Position numbers and translations under genes: made by a program. This document shows, piece after piece, positions 63,101 to 64,000 of a stretch of DNA of 64,000 nucleotides. Source of the stretch: Galbula dea (taxonomy: Eukaryota > Chordata > Aves > Piciformes > Galbulidae); NCBI GenBank assembly GCA_013399015.1, contig VWZX01009108.1:1914822-1978821 (forward strand). The letters run 5' to 3'. The notes under the pieces are model-generated. The model saw only the letters and a program-made list of their open reading frames with translations, searched no databases and had not been told where the DNA came from. Each line of letters starts with the position of its first letter. Positions within the stretch are counted from its first letter, which is position 1.

Positions 63101-64000
63101 TAGGAGAGCCCAGCAGGTACCAGCAGAAAACAGGAACAGGAGGGTGTGAGGGGGCACATCAGCCTCCTGAGGTGGCTGAGTGGATAAAGAAATAGGTGAT
63201 GTTGCATCTGCTCCTGAAATAACAGCAGCACATGCTCTTCTCTGGGGATGAGAAAGGAAGTGACACTTGTGAGAAGAAGCCAAAAAGGAGAAGAATGGAA
63301 GAGAATGGTTTGGAAGGACAAGGACCTGAAGCATGCCCTCAGCAAATATAGCTGTGGATGGGATGTGGGCAACAGGCTCAGGGTTTTCCAGGAAATGTTG
63401 AGCCCTGCTGAGATGCAGAGAAAAGGGAGACAAAAGCCAAGTGTCTGATATGCCAGTTATCCACCAAAGAATTGGAGCATCAAACAGGCTCTCAGTAGCC
63501 ATTTCACAGGGAGAAATGTTTGCATAGCCCTTGGATTGGTAGAGATCCCAAACTCCTACTGAAACACACTGTAAATGTGCTTCCAGTGTTGGAGCTGCCA
63601 ACCCAAGTTGAATGGGTAATGCCACACAGACCCAGCTAGTGCTTGTCTGCTTTTGTTATCAGTTGGCTCAGGTCTTGGTGCTGACTTTGTGCCTGAAGAA
63701 GGCCATATGCAATATAGCATGGGTAACATCTGGCTGGGAGGTCTTTGGAACAAATGCATTCATCTCATCCTTCAATACCCCTGTTGTACTGGCAGGTCTA
63801 GCTGCTAGGGAGTTCAGCAGGATAGATTCACAGACCTTGCCAGAGTCCTGAGTTCAGTTCCTTTAAATCAAGCCTGATCAATCAAATTGGTCCAGTTCAA
63901 GCATGACTCCAGGACTCTAAACCTGCTTGGGCAACATGTAATCCCCATCCAATAAATCCCCCAGTATTTCATGGTACAGCTGCTGTGCTGCACTATGGAG
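60116..64000. other. Unannotated non-coding stretch
   Basis: Nothing coding is recognised. Low-complexity tracts are A12 at 61257-61268 (preceded by a C-rich run), A12 at 61464-61475 and CCCT-type repeats at 61682-61696. A 197-codon minus frame at 63032-63625 opens with GTG, lacks motifs and is regarded as chance. Confidence 0.55.

Noticed and set aside
63032..63625. 197-codon minus-strand open frame
   Set aside because: GTG start, low-complexity Leu/Ser/Pro composition, no family resemblance and overlapped by other frames.
1..64000. tRNA, rRNA, known microRNAs and CRISPR-like arrays
   Set aside because: No pol III B-box (GGTTCGAATCC type), no familiar microRNA mature sequence and no regularly spaced repeats were noticed. 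An Infernal/Rfam scan would be decisive.

Overview
The window reads as nuclear DNA from a bird, and it is almost certainly non-coding. The bird call rests on several CR1 LINE 3' ends with avian-style sequence: antisense copies near 7.2 kb and 26.0 kb, sense copies near 12.3 kb and 55.7 kb, the last ending in ATTCTATG-type units. There is also an older, more diverged CR1 tail near 15.7 kb and a few MIR-like relics. No Alu or L1 sequence was seen. CpG is strongly depleted nearly everywhere, as expected of methylated vertebrate DNA. Base composition is in the mid-40s percent GC by eye. There is no bacterial or phage gene organisation: no operons, ribosome binding sites, tRNA/rRNA genes or CRISPR arrays.

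Layout. 0-7.2 kb is unannotated single-copy-looking DNA with a homeodomain-type TTTAATTA pair near 5.8 kb. 7.2-16.1 kb holds three CR1 fragments and one MIR-like relic. 16-26 kb is unannotated. 26.0-26.3 kb holds an antisense CR1 tail followed by a 25-bp direct duplication. 26.3-54.8 kb is unannotated apart from MIR-like relics near 43.9 kb and 52.3 kb, a 23-bp near-perfect palindrome at 38.84 kb and a splice-acceptor/donor pair 11 nt apart at 33.48 kb. 54.87-58.03 kb is the only stretch with several independent unusual signals. In order they are two forkhead-type sites plus an RFX-like X-box, a CR1 tail, a TATA-like box, a local CpG cluster with nested inverted repeats, and a 95-codon ATG-started ORF with a strongly hydrophobic N-terminus. 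58-64 kb is unannotated apart from a possible CR1 scrap near 60.1 kb and homopolymer tracts.

No open reading frame could be assigned to a known protein family. The longest frames (about 130-200 codons, several opening with GTG rather than ATG) are roughly what chance gives in 64 kb at this composition, and many lie opposite each other on both strands. The window is therefore best read as intergenic or intronic. A possible small unrecognised transcription unit at about 56.3-58.0 kb is the one place I would look first. I found no convincing novel system.
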